DNA from: an uncultured Collinsella sp.
Lineage (GTDB): Bacteria; Actinomycetota; Coriobacteriia; Coriobacteriales; Coriobacteriaceae
DNA length: 31,506 bases
Assembly (NCBI GenBank): GCA_900751755.1
Contig: CAADSP010000083.1
Coordinates: 1 to 31,506, forward strand
Direction of reading: 5' to 3'
In this document: piece by piece, positions 1 to 8,223 of the stretch
Layout: each line of letters begins with the position of its first letter
Position numbering within the stretch: the stretch's first letter is position 1
The notes under the pieces: generated by a model
The model's database searches: none
Seen by the model: only the letters and a program-made list of their open reading frames with translations
Told to the model about the DNA's origin: nothing
Translations under genes and position numbers: made by a program

Positions 1-58
1 CCCATCGCGCCGAGAGTACTGCGGGGTCAGCCCGTGGGAGGCCAGGGCGCCGCTGACC
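1..58 (+). rRNA. rrf: 5S ribosomal RNA, 3' part (truncated by window start)
   Basis: The first bases read as the 3' half of a bacterial 5S rRNA. The order is GCGCCGAGAGTACTGCGGGG, then CCCGTGGGAG, then a closing GCGCCGC segment, which matches the loop E and helix IV/V order of the family. The 5' half lies outside the window, so an rRNA operon probably ends here. The exact 3' end (about 55-60) is inferred. Confidence 0.85.
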
Positions 59-92
59 GGTGGACGGCACCGAGCCGTACGCTTGAACTGAG

Positions 93-123
93 AAGGGGGG
101 GGCCTCGCGGCCTCCCCCCTTTT
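93..123 (+). terminator. Intrinsic terminator of the rRNA operon
   Basis: A run of G and GGCC (95-104) pairs with GGCC and a C run (109-118) around a TCGC loop, and is followed by TTTT. It sits about 35 nt after the 5S end, as expected for the end of an rRNA operon. Confidence 0.8.
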
Positions 124-187
124 GCGTTTTTGGGGCGTAAATGACTCAATTACACCAGACGATCTTATCGTTTTTGGTATTGAGCCT

Positions 188-655
188 TTATTTAAAGAAG
201 ATAAATCGAATAACAAGGGCAACTGCTATGGCCACAATGATCAAAAGCAGGATTGTCAGTCGATGCTGCTTGCGTCGTTTACTTGACGAAACGAAGATTG
301 ATTTTCCCTGTTTTGGCGTTTCGAGATAGCGAGCCGAATGCGTCAAGGTTTGCTTTGGTCGAGGACCTCTTTGTTGATGAGTGGCGGATGCTTTCATCGG
401 TTCATCACTAGCTGTGCTGTTTTTAGATAATGGTGCGTCTTTCAGATATACGAGGTCTCCCGAGGCGACGCCCATATGTTTACGTCCCGTTTGGGCATCC
501 TCGAGCGTTTGATATCGATTTCTCGTCACATACTCGGGCTCCGGATCATTAATGGGCTCTTGCGAGATGTGGGGGCGATGGAACCGTGGCGGCTGCGTGG
601 AAGTATCTTCCCCCTGCGTCGGCATAAACATATTGTTCTGGTTTTGGTCGTCCAT
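188..655 (-). CDS. Hypothetical small tail-anchored membrane protein
   Basis: I do not recognise this 155-residue protein. Residues 1-120 are polar and low in complexity, rich in Q, T, P, S and charged residues, with no motif I can name. A basic patch (SSSKRRKQHR, about 122-132) precedes one hydrophobic helix (133-155) that ends at the C-terminus in FIFFK. This predicts a single-pass protein anchored by its tail with its bulk in the cytoplasm. The start at 655 has an AAAGG site 5-6 nt upstream. It is transcribed away from hsp20 and runs towards the rRNA terminator. Base composition is more AT-rich than in the neighbours. The gene is supported by frame length, RBS and the clean membrane segment; its function is unknown. 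Confidence 0.65.
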   Translation of the reverse strand: MDDQNQNNMFMPTQGEDTSTQPPRFHRPHISQEPINDPEPEYVTRNRYQTLEDAQTGRKHMGVASGDLVYLKDAPLSKNSTASDEPMKASATHQQRGPRPKQTLTHSARYLETPKQGKSIFVSSSKRRKQHRLTILLLIIVAIAVALVIRFIFFK

Positions 656-778
656 GATGCCCTTTAGCTCGTTACCAACAACGTGTACGCGCTCATTGTA
701 AGCCCCTTGTTATTTGTAGCTGCGAACATACTTGTTATTTAAGCTTTGGTTCAAAGAACCTTAACCTTACTAAAACCT

Positions 779-843
779 GAGTCATTCACACTTAGATATG
801 CTTATAGTACTTGACTCAAAAAACTTTATAGTCGGTGTATATA
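779..843 (+). promoter_or_regulatory. Probable hsp20 control region with TGAGTCA/TGACTCA inverted repeat
   Basis: The AT-rich gap before hsp20 holds TGAGTCA (779-785) and its exact reverse complement TGACTCA (812-818). The second copy overlaps a -35-like TTGACT (811-816). A TATATA run (838-843) could be the -10, but the 21-nt spacing is long. The repeat faintly recalls heat-shock repressor sites but does not match the HAIR consensus. Confidence 0.3.
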
Positions 844-931
844 TAAGCACTGTGTGGGCATATATAAGAGCGTCAAAAGAAGTCCCAGTCACCTAGAAGA
901 TGGCTCGGCAGTCCTAAAAGGAGTGGTAAAC

Positions 932-1363
932 ATGGCAAGCATGGTTCCTTATCGTTCGGTTTTTGGCGTTCGTCCTTCTGCTAGCTCGCTGTTCGATCTG
1001 TTTGATAATATGACCGACCTTGCAAACAACTCGATTGCTTCCAAGGCGTTTCCCGTTGACGTTGAGGATAAGGGCGACGGCTATGAGGTCAAGGCCTATC
1101 TGACCGGTGTCGCCAAGGACGATATCGATGTCGAGCTCAATGAGGGCCGTCTGTCCATTAGCGTGAATGTCGAGGAAGACGAGGAGAACGAGGGCAAGAA
1201 CTTCCTGCAGAAGGAGTTCAGCTCGTACAGCGCGACGCGTGGCGTGTATCTAAAGGACGCTTCGAGCGAGGGCCTCTCGGCTAAGTACGCTGACGGTATC
1301 CTGACCGTTACGGTTCCCAAGATCGTCGAGAAGAAGAACGTTACGAAGATCTCCATCGACTAA
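932..1363 (+). CDS. Small heat shock protein, Hsp20/alpha-crystallin family
   Basis: This is an ATP-independent chaperone of 143 residues that would hold unfolding proteins in the cytoplasm. The alpha-crystallin domain spans about residues 40-130, with the signature region SAKYADGILTVTVP (about 116-129). An I-S-I motif (140-142) near the C-terminus matches the IxI oligomerisation motif of the family. The frame stays open upstream to 854, but the start at 932 is preferred because AAAAGGAG lies 8 nt before it and the upstream residues do not resemble Hsp20. It is a single-gene unit bounded by a strong terminator. Heat or stress induction is expected from the family; only a tentative inverted repeat supports it here. 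Confidence 0.93.
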   Translation: MASMVPYRSVFGVRPSASSLFDLFDNMTDLANNSIASKAFPVDVEDKGDGYEVKAYLTGVAKDDIDVELNEGRLSISVNVEEDEENEGKNFLQKEFSSYSATRGVYLKDASSEGLSAKYADGILTVTVPKIVEKKNVTKISID

Positions 1364-1390
1364 ATTCACTGGTGTTCTGCGCTATTAAAA

Positions 1391-1436
1391 GACAGCAAAA
1401 GGGGCTGGGAAGCGATTCTCGGCCCCTTTTGCTGTC
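1391..1436. terminator. Bidirectional terminator between hsp20 and the MBL hydrolase
   Basis: A perfect 15-bp stem (1391-1405 with 1422-1436) has an A run at its foot on one side and a T run on the other, so it can end transcription from both strands. It lies between the convergent stop codons of the two genes. Confidence 0.85.
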
Positions 1437-1444
1437 TAGGACAG

Positions 1445-2254
1445 TTATTGAATGGTTGCTGGTCGATGCTGGCTTGCGGGGCGTATCGAGAGTTTTCGCG
1501 ATCCTTGGGGAAGGGTTGCGGAGCTGCCGACCTCGTCATCCAGGGTTGCGGCCAGAGCTTTGGCATAGCTTTTGACGGTAAGGCTCGGACGATTGTTATC
1601 TTGGCTGATATGCATGGCAATGAGCTGTTCGGTGCGATCGGTAACAAGTTCGCGTGCGGCTTCGGCGGCTTGGCCATTGGAGAGGTGTCCCCTTGCAGAC
1701 AGGATGCGCTCCTGAAGAAAGCGGGGATATTCTCCCTCGCGCAGCATGGTCACATCGTGGTTGCTTTCGAGCGCGAGGACTCGACAATCTTTGAGGGTGT
1801 TCATGGCTTGGCTCGATAGCTCTCCGGTGTCGGTGGCAAAGCCGATGGAATCATCGAGAGCATTGAATCGATAGCCGACTGGATTGATGACATCGTGTGA
1901 TGTTGAGTAGGTTTGCACGTGGATGCCGGCAATGGAAAGGGTGTCACCGGGATCGAATTCCTCGACAGGCAGATGCGAAAGATTTTCTTTATTCGAAAGA
2001 GTGCCCCTGCTGGCAAAGAGGGGGCCGTGCCAGTGCTTGCACCAGACATCGAGGCCCTTGATGTGATCGCTATGCTCATGAGTAATGAGAAGAGCCGAGA
2101 CGTTGTCTGTCGAGAGCCCCAGTTCTGCCATGCGCTTTAATGTCTCGCGGCGAGACAGTCCGTCATCGACCATAATGAGCCCCTGCGGGCCCTCGATGAG
2201 TGCGCAGTTGCCTTTAGAGCCACTGCCGAGGATATGAAGGTGCAGACGAGACAT
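1445..2254 (-). CDS. MBL-fold metallo-hydrolase, WalJ/YycJ-like
   Basis: This 269-residue protein has the metallo-beta-lactamase fold. Its opening HILGSGSKGNC (about 7-17) is typical of the YycJ/WalJ branch, followed by the metal-binding ITHEHSDH (H59, H61, D63, H64). Later motifs include TSHD and a conserved SNHD segment. Family members are cytoplasmic and have been linked to DNA repair and cell-wall signalling in Gram-positive bacteria, but the substrate cannot be read here. The frame is open to 2335, but the family N-terminus begins at MSRLHLHILG, so the start is placed at 2254, with only a weak TTTGGAA upstream. It is divergent from tilS with a gap of 48 bp. Confidence 0.85.
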   Translation of the reverse strand: MSRLHLHILGSGSKGNCALIEGPQGLIMVDDGLSRRETLKRMAELGLSTDNVSALLITHEHSDHIKGLDVWCKHWHGPLFASRGTLSNKENLSHLPVEEFDPGDTLSIAGIHVQTYSTSHDVINPVGYRFNALDDSIGFATDTGELSSQAMNTLKDCRVLALESNHDVTMLREGEYPRFLQERILSARGHLSNGQAAEAARELVTDRTEQLIAMHISQDNNRPSLTVKSYAKALAATLDDEVGSSATLPQGSRKLSIRPASQHRPATIQ

Positions 2255-2302
2255 AAGATTCCAAAGGATACAATGGGTGCGGACGAATAGAGGAGGAAGC
2301 AA

Positions 2303-3841
2303 ATGCCTACGGTATCTCAGCATTATGGACACCATGCCGTGCCTGGGGCAGTCGATGAGACCCGGACGAGACAGCAGGCTGCTCCTGTCGTGCTCATGGT
2401 ATCAGGCGGCGCGGACTCGACGGCACTGCTTCTTATGGCGTGCACATCAAAGCTGGATATCCAAGACGGACGCGGTGTTGCCCCCATCGCGCGCGAGCGC
2501 CTGCATGTGCTGCATGTAAACCATCATCTGCGCGGCAAGGCGTCCGATGGCGACGAGGCCTTTGTGCGTGAGCTCTGCGCACAATATGGTTTACCGCTGT
2601 GTGTCGAGCATGCATATTTTGATGATGAATCGGGCAATATCGAGGCGGCTGCCCGCGAGGTGCGCTATGCCGCGGCGCGGAGGTATGTTCGCGAACTCTG
2701 CGCCCAGACGGGGGCACCGCGAACGGCGGCTCGTATCTGCACCGCGCACACGTCTTCGGATCGCGCGGAAACGTTTTTGATGAACGCGATTAAGGGTTCG
2801 GGGCCCGCTGGCCTATCGAGCATTCCTCGCCGGAGGAATATCGTGGTGCGTCCCTTGCTCGACCTAACTCACGGCGAGCTGGTGGGCTATCTGCAGGTAC
2901 ATGGTCAGCCGTGGCGTGAAGACGAGAGCAATGAGGACATCTCGTATCTGCGAAACTACGTGCGCCATCGAGTAATGCCGGTGGTGGCGCAGCGCAACGC
3001 GAGCGTCTGCAAGACGATTGGCGCCGCCTGCGAGATCTTAGGCGATGAGGACGCGTTTTTGTCTCAGCTTTCGGCACAGGCGTTTCGAAGCTGTTTGCGC
3101 AAAGAGGCAGCGGGTGCGCTGGTGCTCGATGCCAGGCGCCTGGCTGCGGCCGAGGTGGTAATCGCGCGGCGCATCGTGCGACTGGCGATTAAGCGCATCG
3201 ATCCGGACGCTCGTCCCGAGATGCGACATGTGGAGCGAGTCCTTTCCTGCGTTGCCGAGGCCACCGGCTCGGTCACGCTTCCGGCGGGGATTGACGCACG
3301 CATTGAGTTTGGCATGCTGGCGTTTAAGGCGCCGGCGGCTCGCGAGGGCCTGGTCGCGGACTGGGTTACCGTACCCGGTCGTTTGCCGTTGGGCGGGGGG
3401 CGTATGCTGGTCACAGAACCGATGGCTGTTGAGCCGGGATGCGATATCGTGCGCCGCGCCCGTGAGCTTGCGGCTGCCGGGGAAGTGACAGCTTTGGTAG
3501 ACGCGGCTGCCCTGGGTTTTGCCGACAGCGATAGTGAGCGGATCCGGGCGGGCTCGCGTGTCGAGATCCCTGCCGAGGCGCGATTGGCGCGCCTGTGGGT
3601 GGACGGTCCCGCGCCGGGAGACGTGATGTGCCCGTTAGGGATGAGTGGCCGAAGCAAGAAAGTATCCGACTTGCTAGGTGAGGCTCGCATTCCCGTTTCC
3701 GAGCGCGCCGGCGTGCCCATGGTGAGGACGGCGCCGGGGGGTGCCGTGGTGTGGGTCGCCGGAGTTCGCGCGGACGAGCGTTTTAAGTGCACGGCCGCAA
3801 CGCGCGTGGCATATCTGCTTCGTGTGGTCGATGCGGAATAG
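2303..3841 (+). CDS. tilS: tRNA(Ile)-lysidine synthetase
   Basis: TilS adds lysine to C34 of the CAU-anticodon isoleucine tRNA using ATP, changing both its codon reading and its aminoacylation. The 512-residue product has the PP-loop SGGADST (34-40) and an HTSSDRAET segment matching the family H-x-x-D-x-x-E-T motif. It is followed by GSGPAGLSSIP, a middle helical domain, and a C-terminal domain from about 415 with PLGMSGRSKKVSDLL, typical of TilS_C. The start is fixed by AGAGGAGG 5-6 nt upstream. It is followed on the same strand by hpt and ftsH, the classic tilS-hpt-ftsH order of Gram-positive bacteria. The N-terminal 30 residues before the PP-loop are somewhat longer than usual. Confidence 0.95.
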   Translation: MPTVSQHYGHHAVPGAVDETRTRQQAAPVVLMVSGGADSTALLLMACTSKLDIQDGRGVAPIARERLHVLHVNHHLRGKASDGDEAFVRELCAQYGLPLCVEHAYFDDESGNIEAAAREVRYAAARRYVRELCAQTGAPRTAARICTAHTSSDRAETFLMNAIKGSGPAGLSSIPRRRNIVVRPLLDLTHGELVGYLQVHGQPWREDESNEDISYLRNYVRHRVMPVVAQRNASVCKTIGAACEILGDEDAFLSQLSAQAFRSCLRKEAAGALVLDARRLAAAEVVIARRIVRLAIKRIDPDARPEMRHVERVLSCVAEATGSVTLPAGIDARIEFGMLAFKAPAAREGLVADWVTVPGRLPLGGGRMLVTEPMAVEPGCDIVRRARELAAAGEVTALVDAAALGFADSDSERIRAGSRVEIPAEARLARLWVDGPAPGDVMCPLGMSGRSKKVSDLLGEARIPVSERAGVPMVRTAPGGAVVWVAGVRADERFKCTAATRVAYLLRVVDAE

Positions 3842-3902
3842 CGTCCCACGCCTACTATTCTGTGCGACGTTGACGGTATTCCCGCGCTGATGGCGTACGG
3901 GC

Positions 3903-3932
3903 TGGAAAATATTCCCCGTGCGCTGCTAGAAT
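3903..3932 (+). promoter_or_regulatory. Candidate hpt-ftsH promoter
   Basis: TAGAAT (3927-3932) is preceded by TGC, which makes an extended -10, with TGGAAA (3903-3908) as a weak -35 at 18-bp spacing. It lies in the 148-bp gap between tilS and hpt, where no terminator is seen. hpt-ftsH may therefore be read both from here and from tilS. Confidence 0.42.
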
Positions 3933-3989
3933 GTGAAGTTCGCGTCCATACGGCGGTGTGTGGGCGATTAAGCACAAGAAAGGGTTGTC

Positions 3990-4538
3990 ATGGCTTCTCA
4001 ACATCCGGATATCGAGAAGGTTCTGTTTACGCAGGAGGATATCGACGGTATCGTCTCTCGCCTGGGCGAGGAGATTACACGCGACTATGCGGGTAAGGAT
4101 CTGGTGCTGATTGCGGTTCTACGCGGCGCCGTGGTCTTTATGGGCGACCTGATGCGCAAGATCGAGCTGCCGACCAACATCGATTTCATGGCTGTTTCGA
4201 GCTACGGCGACGGCGTGAAGTCTTCCGGCATCGTGCGTATCATTAAGGACCTGGATATCGACATCCGTGGTCGCGACGTGCTGATCGTCGAGGACATTCT
4301 GGACTCGGGTCTGACGCTCAAGTATCTGATGAAGAACCTCGAGAGCCGCAAGCCCGCTTCTCTGGAGGTCGCCGCCTTCCTGTGGAAGGACGTTGAGGAC
4401 CGCGTCTCGGCCATCACGCCCAAGTATGTTGGAACCCATTGCCCCGATGCCTTTGTGGTGGGCTACGGCCTCGACTATGCCGAGCGCTATCGTAATCTGC
4501 CGTATCTGGGCATTTTGAAACCGGAGGTTTATTCGTAA
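3990..4538 (+). CDS. hpt: Hypoxanthine phosphoribosyltransferase
   Basis: This purine-salvage enzyme joins hypoxanthine (and often guanine) to PRPP to give IMP or GMP in the cytoplasm. The 182-residue length is normal. The PRPP-binding loop VLIVEDILDSGLTL begins at about residue 97, and an early LRGAVVFMGDL segment matches the family's pyrophosphate-binding region. AAAGGG precedes the ATG. The stop is followed one base later by the ftsH start, so the two are almost certainly co-transcribed. The tilS-hpt-ftsH order is conserved in Gram-positive bacteria, and in Bacillus TilS and HprT have been reported to interact in controlling ftsH (family knowledge, not visible here). Confidence 0.95.
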   Translation: MASQHPDIEKVLFTQEDIDGIVSRLGEEITRDYAGKDLVLIAVLRGAVVFMGDLMRKIELPTNIDFMAVSSYGDGVKSSGIVRIIKDLDIDIRGRDVLIVEDILDSGLTLKYLMKNLESRKPASLEVAAFLWKDVEDRVSAITPKYVGTHCPDAFVVGYGLDYAERYRNLPYLGILKPEVYS

Positions 4539-4539
4539 G

Positions 4540-6687
4540 ATGCCCGACGACCGTAACGATAACAATTCCCAGACTCCCCGGGAGCCTAAGATCCCGGGGA
4601 TGCCCGGAGGCAAGAAGCCCACGCGTACGGGCTGGCTGTATTTTATTTTGGCTTGCGCACTTCTGGGCTACGCCTTCTTTAACATGGGCTCCGGCTTTGC
4701 CAATTCCAGCAATACCGTAAAGCTCGCGACGAGCGAGATGGTGAGCGCCATCAAGCAGGATCGCGTCGAAGATCTGACCTATACGGTCCAAGACGGAAGC
4801 GTGACGGGACATTACTGGAAGACGAAGAAGGACAAGGGCGATACGAGCGAGCTCAAGAGCTTCTCCTCGACCTATGTCGGCTCCGATTCGCTTGCCGAGC
4901 TCATGGCGGAGCACCCCGACACTAAGTATATCGTCAACATCAACGATCCCGATTTTTGGGGCGACTTGGCGATGAGTGTGCTTCCGACGATCGCCCTTAT
5001 CGCCATCATGTTCTACTTTATGCGCCAGATGATGGGCGCCAACAACAGGAACATGCAGTTTGGCAAGACCAACGCCAAGACCAACGAGGCCACGCGCCCC
5101 AAGGTCAAGTTTGAAGACGTTGGCGGCGTGGACGAGGCAGTCGAGGAGCTCGAGGAGATCCGTGACTTTTTGAGCGATCCGGATCGCTATCGCAAGCTGG
5201 GCGCCAAGATCCCGCGTGGCGTGTTGCTGGTTGGCCCTCCGGGCACCGGTAAAACGCTGCTGGCCAAGGCCGTTGCCGGCGAGGCGGGCGTGCCGTTCTT
5301 TAGCATCTCGGGCTCTGACTTTGTGGAGATGTTCGTGGGCGTCGGCGCCAGCCGCGTGCGCGACCTCTTTAAGGAGGCCAAGTCTCAGGCCCCGTCGATC
5401 ATCTTCATCGATGAGATCGATGCCGTGGGACGTCAGCGCGGAGCTGGCTTGGGCGGCGGTCACGACGAGCGCGAGCAGACGCTCAACCAGCTGCTGGTCG
5501 AGATGGACGGTTTTGAGGAGAGCGAGTCAGTCATCCTGATCGCTGCGACCAACCGTCCCGACATCCTGGATCCGGCGTTGCTGCGTCCCGGTCGTTTTGA
5601 CCGTCAGGTTACGGTCGACCGTCCGGATGTGAAGGGCCGCGAGCAGATCTTGCGCGTGCATGCCGAGAACAAGCCGATGGACGAGGACGTGAAGTTTGAG
5701 AAGCTCGCCCAGATGACCGTTGGCTTCACCGGCGCCGATTTGGCAAATCTGCTCAACGAGTCTGCGCTGCTTGCTGCCCGCCGCCATCGTTCCGTGATCT
5801 CGATGGACGAGGTCGAGGAATCGATGGAGCGCGTGATTGCCGGACCGCAGCGCAAGGGTCGCGTGATGACCGAGGCCGAGCGCACCACGATTGCCTACCA
5901 CGAGAGCGGCCACGCTCTGGTGGGCCACATCCTGGAGCACTCCGATCCGGTCCACAAGATCTCGATCGTCAGCCGCGGCCAGGCGCTGGGCTACACGCTG
6001 CAGCTTCCGCAGGAGGACCACTTCCTCAAGACCAAGAACGAGATGCTCGACGAGCTCGCCGTGTTCTTGGGCGGTCGCGTTGCCGAGGAGCTCATGTGCG
6101 ATGACATTACGTCGGGCGCGAGCAACGATCTGGAGCGCGCAACCAAGATGGCGCGCGAGATGGTCACACGTCTGGGCATGAGCGAGGAGCTGGGCACTCA
6201 GGTCTTTGGCGAGGCGCAGCATCAGGTATTCCTGGGCCGCGACTATGCCGATCATCAGGATTACTCCGAGGAGACGGCGCGCCGCATTGATATCGAGGTT
6301 CAGCGCATCATGCGCGAGGCCCATCGTCGTGCTGTCGAGATCTTGGATGCCCGTCGCGATCAGCTCGATCTGATGGCGAAGGTGCTGCTTGAGCGCGAGA
6401 CTGTCGAGGGCGATGCCGTGAATGCCCTGCTCGATAACGAGTGGGACGCCTACCTTGAGCGCGAGGACGATATCCTGGCGGCCAAGGAGGAGCGCAATGC
6501 CAAGGCGGCCGGCATGCCGACCAAGAAGCGCGCGCCTCGTATGAGCGAGGAGGAGCTGGCGGCTGATGCCGCGGCCTTTGCGCAGGCGGCCATGCAGGAG
6601 GATGCCGAAGTCGCATCCGATGATGCTGGCGATGCCGAGAGCGCTGACGAAAAGAAGGTCGACGGCAATACTGACGTCGACGAGTAA
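4540..6687 (+). CDS. ftsH: ATP-dependent zinc metalloprotease FtsH
   Basis: FtsH is a membrane-bound AAA+ protease that forms hexamers and degrades misfolded membrane proteins and selected regulators. The 715-residue product has a first TM helix (about 32-50), an extracytoplasmic domain and a second TM helix (about 147-166). The AAA module contains Walker A GPPGTGKT (232-239), Walker B IIFIDEIDAV and the second region of homology NRPDILDPALLRPGRFDR. The peptidase has HESGH (454-458) and a downstream DLER segment supplying the third zinc ligand region. GGAGG lies about 12 nt before the ATG, inside the end of hpt. The last 70 residues are acidic and Ala-rich, longer than in many homologues and probably disordered. 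A terminator follows. Confidence 0.97.
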   Translation: MPDDRNDNNSQTPREPKIPGMPGGKKPTRTGWLYFILACALLGYAFFNMGSGFANSSNTVKLATSEMVSAIKQDRVEDLTYTVQDGSVTGHYWKTKKDKGDTSELKSFSSTYVGSDSLAELMAEHPDTKYIVNINDPDFWGDLAMSVLPTIALIAIMFYFMRQMMGANNRNMQFGKTNAKTNEATRPKVKFEDVGGVDEAVEELEEIRDFLSDPDRYRKLGAKIPRGVLLVGPPGTGKTLLAKAVAGEAGVPFFSISGSDFVEMFVGVGASRVRDLFKEAKSQAPSIIFIDEIDAVGRQRGAGLGGGHDEREQTLNQLLVEMDGFEESESVILIAATNRPDILDPALLRPGRFDRQVTVDRPDVKGREQILRVHAENKPMDEDVKFEKLAQMTVGFTGADLANLLNESALLAARRHRSVISMDEVEESMERVIAGPQRKGRVMTEAERTTIAYHESGHALVGHILEHSDPVHKISIVSRGQALGYTLQLPQEDHFLKTKNEMLDELAVFLGGRVAEELMCDDITSGASNDLERATKMAREMVTRLGMSEELGTQVFGEAQHQVFLGRDYADHQDYSEETARRIDIEVQRIMREAHRRAVEILDARRDQLDLMAKVLLERETVEGDAVNALLDNEWDAYLEREDDILAAKEERNAKAAGMPTKKRAPRMSEEELAADAAAFAQAAMQEDAEVASDDAGDAESADEKKVDGNTDVDE

Positions 6688-6699
6688 TCTTTGTCACGA

Positions 6700-6735
6700 G
6701 AGCCTCCGCGGGGAAACCTGCGGAGGCTTTTTTTG
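6700..6735 (+). terminator. Intrinsic terminator after ftsH
   Basis: AGCCTCCGC and GCGGAGGCT form a GC-rich stem around a short GGGAAACCT loop, followed directly by seven T. Confidence 0.9.
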
Positions 6736-6752
6736 AGCGATATTGGGCCATC

Positions 6753-6814
6753 TGTTGATTGGGGACAGACTTAAATGAGCGTTTTCACGCATTTAAGTCT
6801 GTCCCCAATCAACA
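6753..6814. repeat. Palindromic GGGGACAG repeat, head-to-head pair
   Basis: A perfect 25-bp arm (6753-6777) is matched by its reverse complement (6790-6814) around a 12-base loop. Each arm contains GGGGACAGACTTAAATG, sharing the GGGGACAG core seen in the hairpin repeats at 20185 and, in variant form, at 16914, 20117, 22297 and 26418. It lies between the ftsH terminator and the aminotransferase. It lacks a T tract and is not itself needed as a terminator. Confidence 0.85.
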
Positions 6815-6873
6815 TTACTGCGGCACTTTGCTCAACTAAAGCGTACAATACCGCCTATGCGAAAGGGGAACAG

Positions 6874-8058
6874 ATGATCAACGAAACTATGTATGCTCGC
6901 GGTGCGGAAAGCTCCATCATCCGCGAGATCTTTAGCTATGGCCTTGAGCGCAAGGCGCAGATCGGTGCGGAGAACGTATTCGATTTTTCGCTGGGCAACC
7001 CGAGTGTTCCGGCGCCCGCTGCTGTGGCTGAGTCGATTAAGAAGGCCCTGGAGCTGCCGAGCGACCAGCTGCACGGCTACACGCCCGCACCGGGCCTGCC
7101 GCAATGTCGTGCCGCTGTGGCCGAATCGCTCAACCGCCGCTTTGGCACGAGCTATGAGGGCAAAGACGTATTTATGACGGTGGGTGCCGCGGCTTCGCTC
7201 ACCTGCACGCTCAACGCCGTTACGAACCCGGGCGACGAGGTTATTGTTATCGCCCCGTACTTTCCGGAGTATCGCGTTTGGATTGAGAAGGCCGGCTGTA
7301 CGTGTGTTGAGGCGCTCGCCGATGAAGATACGTTCCAGCTGAGCGTGGACAACGTGCTCAAGGCGATCAGCGATAGGACGGCGGCCGTCATCATTGACTC
7401 TCCCAACAATCCGACCGGTGCCGTATATACATGCGACACGCTGACGCGACTGGCCAATGTTCTGCGCGAGGCCAACGCTCAGCGCGATCCCGAGAATCCG
7501 ATTATGCTCATCTCGGATGAGCCGTACCGCGAGATTGTGTACGGTGCCGAGGTGCCTTGGGTGCCCTCGATCTACGAGCACACCATCGTGTGCTACTCGT
7601 ATTCCAAGTCGCTGTCGCTGCCGGGCGAGCGCGTGGGGTGGATCTTGGTTCCCAACACCAATCCGCAGGCTGCCCGTCTGATGCCGGCTGTTGCGGGTGC
7701 TGCCCGTACGCTAGGTTTTGTATGCGCACCGGCACTCTTCCAGCGCGTAATCATCGATTGCATCGATGAGCCGAGCGATGTCGAGGCCTATGCGCGCAAC
7801 CGCACCGCGCTTACCGACGCACTAGCGGAGTACGGCTACACCTATGTTGAGCCGGATGGTGCATTCTACCTGTGGGTGAAGGCGCTGGAACCCGATGCGA
7901 ATGCGTTTTGCGAGCGTGCAAAGAAGTATGAGTTGCTTGCGGTTCCCTCGGACAGCTTTGGTATGCCGGGTTGGTTCCGCCTGGGCTATTGCGTGAGTTA
8001 CGAAACGATTATCAATTCGCTACCCGCTTGGAAACAGTTGGCGGACGAATATCGTTAA
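6874..8058 (+). CDS. PLP-dependent aminotransferase, class I/II
   Basis: This is a fold-type I aminotransferase of 394 residues, of the aspartate aminotransferase-like group. SPNNPTGAVY supplies the cofactor-contacting Asn, ISDEPYREIVY the Asp/Tyr pair, and SYSKSLSLPGERVGW carries the Schiff-base lysine K245. A late FRLGYCVS segment carries the carboxylate-binding Arg. The amino donor cannot be read from sequence; homologues in gut anaerobes are usually annotated only as pyridoxal phosphate-dependent aminotransferase. The frame is open to 6775 through the palindromic repeat, but the start at 6874 has AAAGGGGAA just upstream and the family N-terminus follows. It stands alone between the ftsH unit and the PHP gene. 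Confidence 0.9.
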   Translation: MINETMYARGAESSIIREIFSYGLERKAQIGAENVFDFSLGNPSVPAPAAVAESIKKALELPSDQLHGYTPAPGLPQCRAAVAESLNRRFGTSYEGKDVFMTVGAAASLTCTLNAVTNPGDEVIVIAPYFPEYRVWIEKAGCTCVEALADEDTFQLSVDNVLKAISDRTAAVIIDSPNNPTGAVYTCDTLTRLANVLREANAQRDPENPIMLISDEPYREIVYGAEVPWVPSIYEHTIVCYSYSKSLSLPGERVGWILVPNTNPQAARLMPAVAGAARTLGFVCAPALFQRVIIDCIDEPSDVEAYARNRTALTDALAEYGYTYVEPDGAFYLWVKALEPDANAFCERAKKYELLAVPSDSFGMPGWFRLGYCVSYETIINSLPAWKQLADEYR

Positions 8059-8157
8059 AAGTAAAGCGCTCTGCCTACAATGTTTTACGTGAAACGGTGT
8101 TTGGTGTTAAGCCGGACCCCGTTGTCATGGACGTTGTGTCTTTGGGATGGAGTGGTT

Positions 8158-8186
8158 TTACGACTATCGAAGGCTATGCGTACAAT
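8158..8186 (+). promoter_or_regulatory. Candidate promoter of the PHP hydrolase gene
   Basis: TACAAT (8181-8186) is a good -10, with TTACGA (8158-8163) as a poor -35 at 17-bp spacing. A second TACAAT lies at 8076-8081 in the same 165-bp gap, which otherwise holds nothing I recognise. Confidence 0.4.
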
Positions 8187-8223
8187 GAATATAAGCGACG
8201 GCCGTGCCAGATAAGGAGACCTG

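Noticed and set aside
854..931. Longer start for Hsp20 at 854
   Set aside because: The extra 26 residues do not resemble the family, and a strong ribosome site precedes the ATG at 932.
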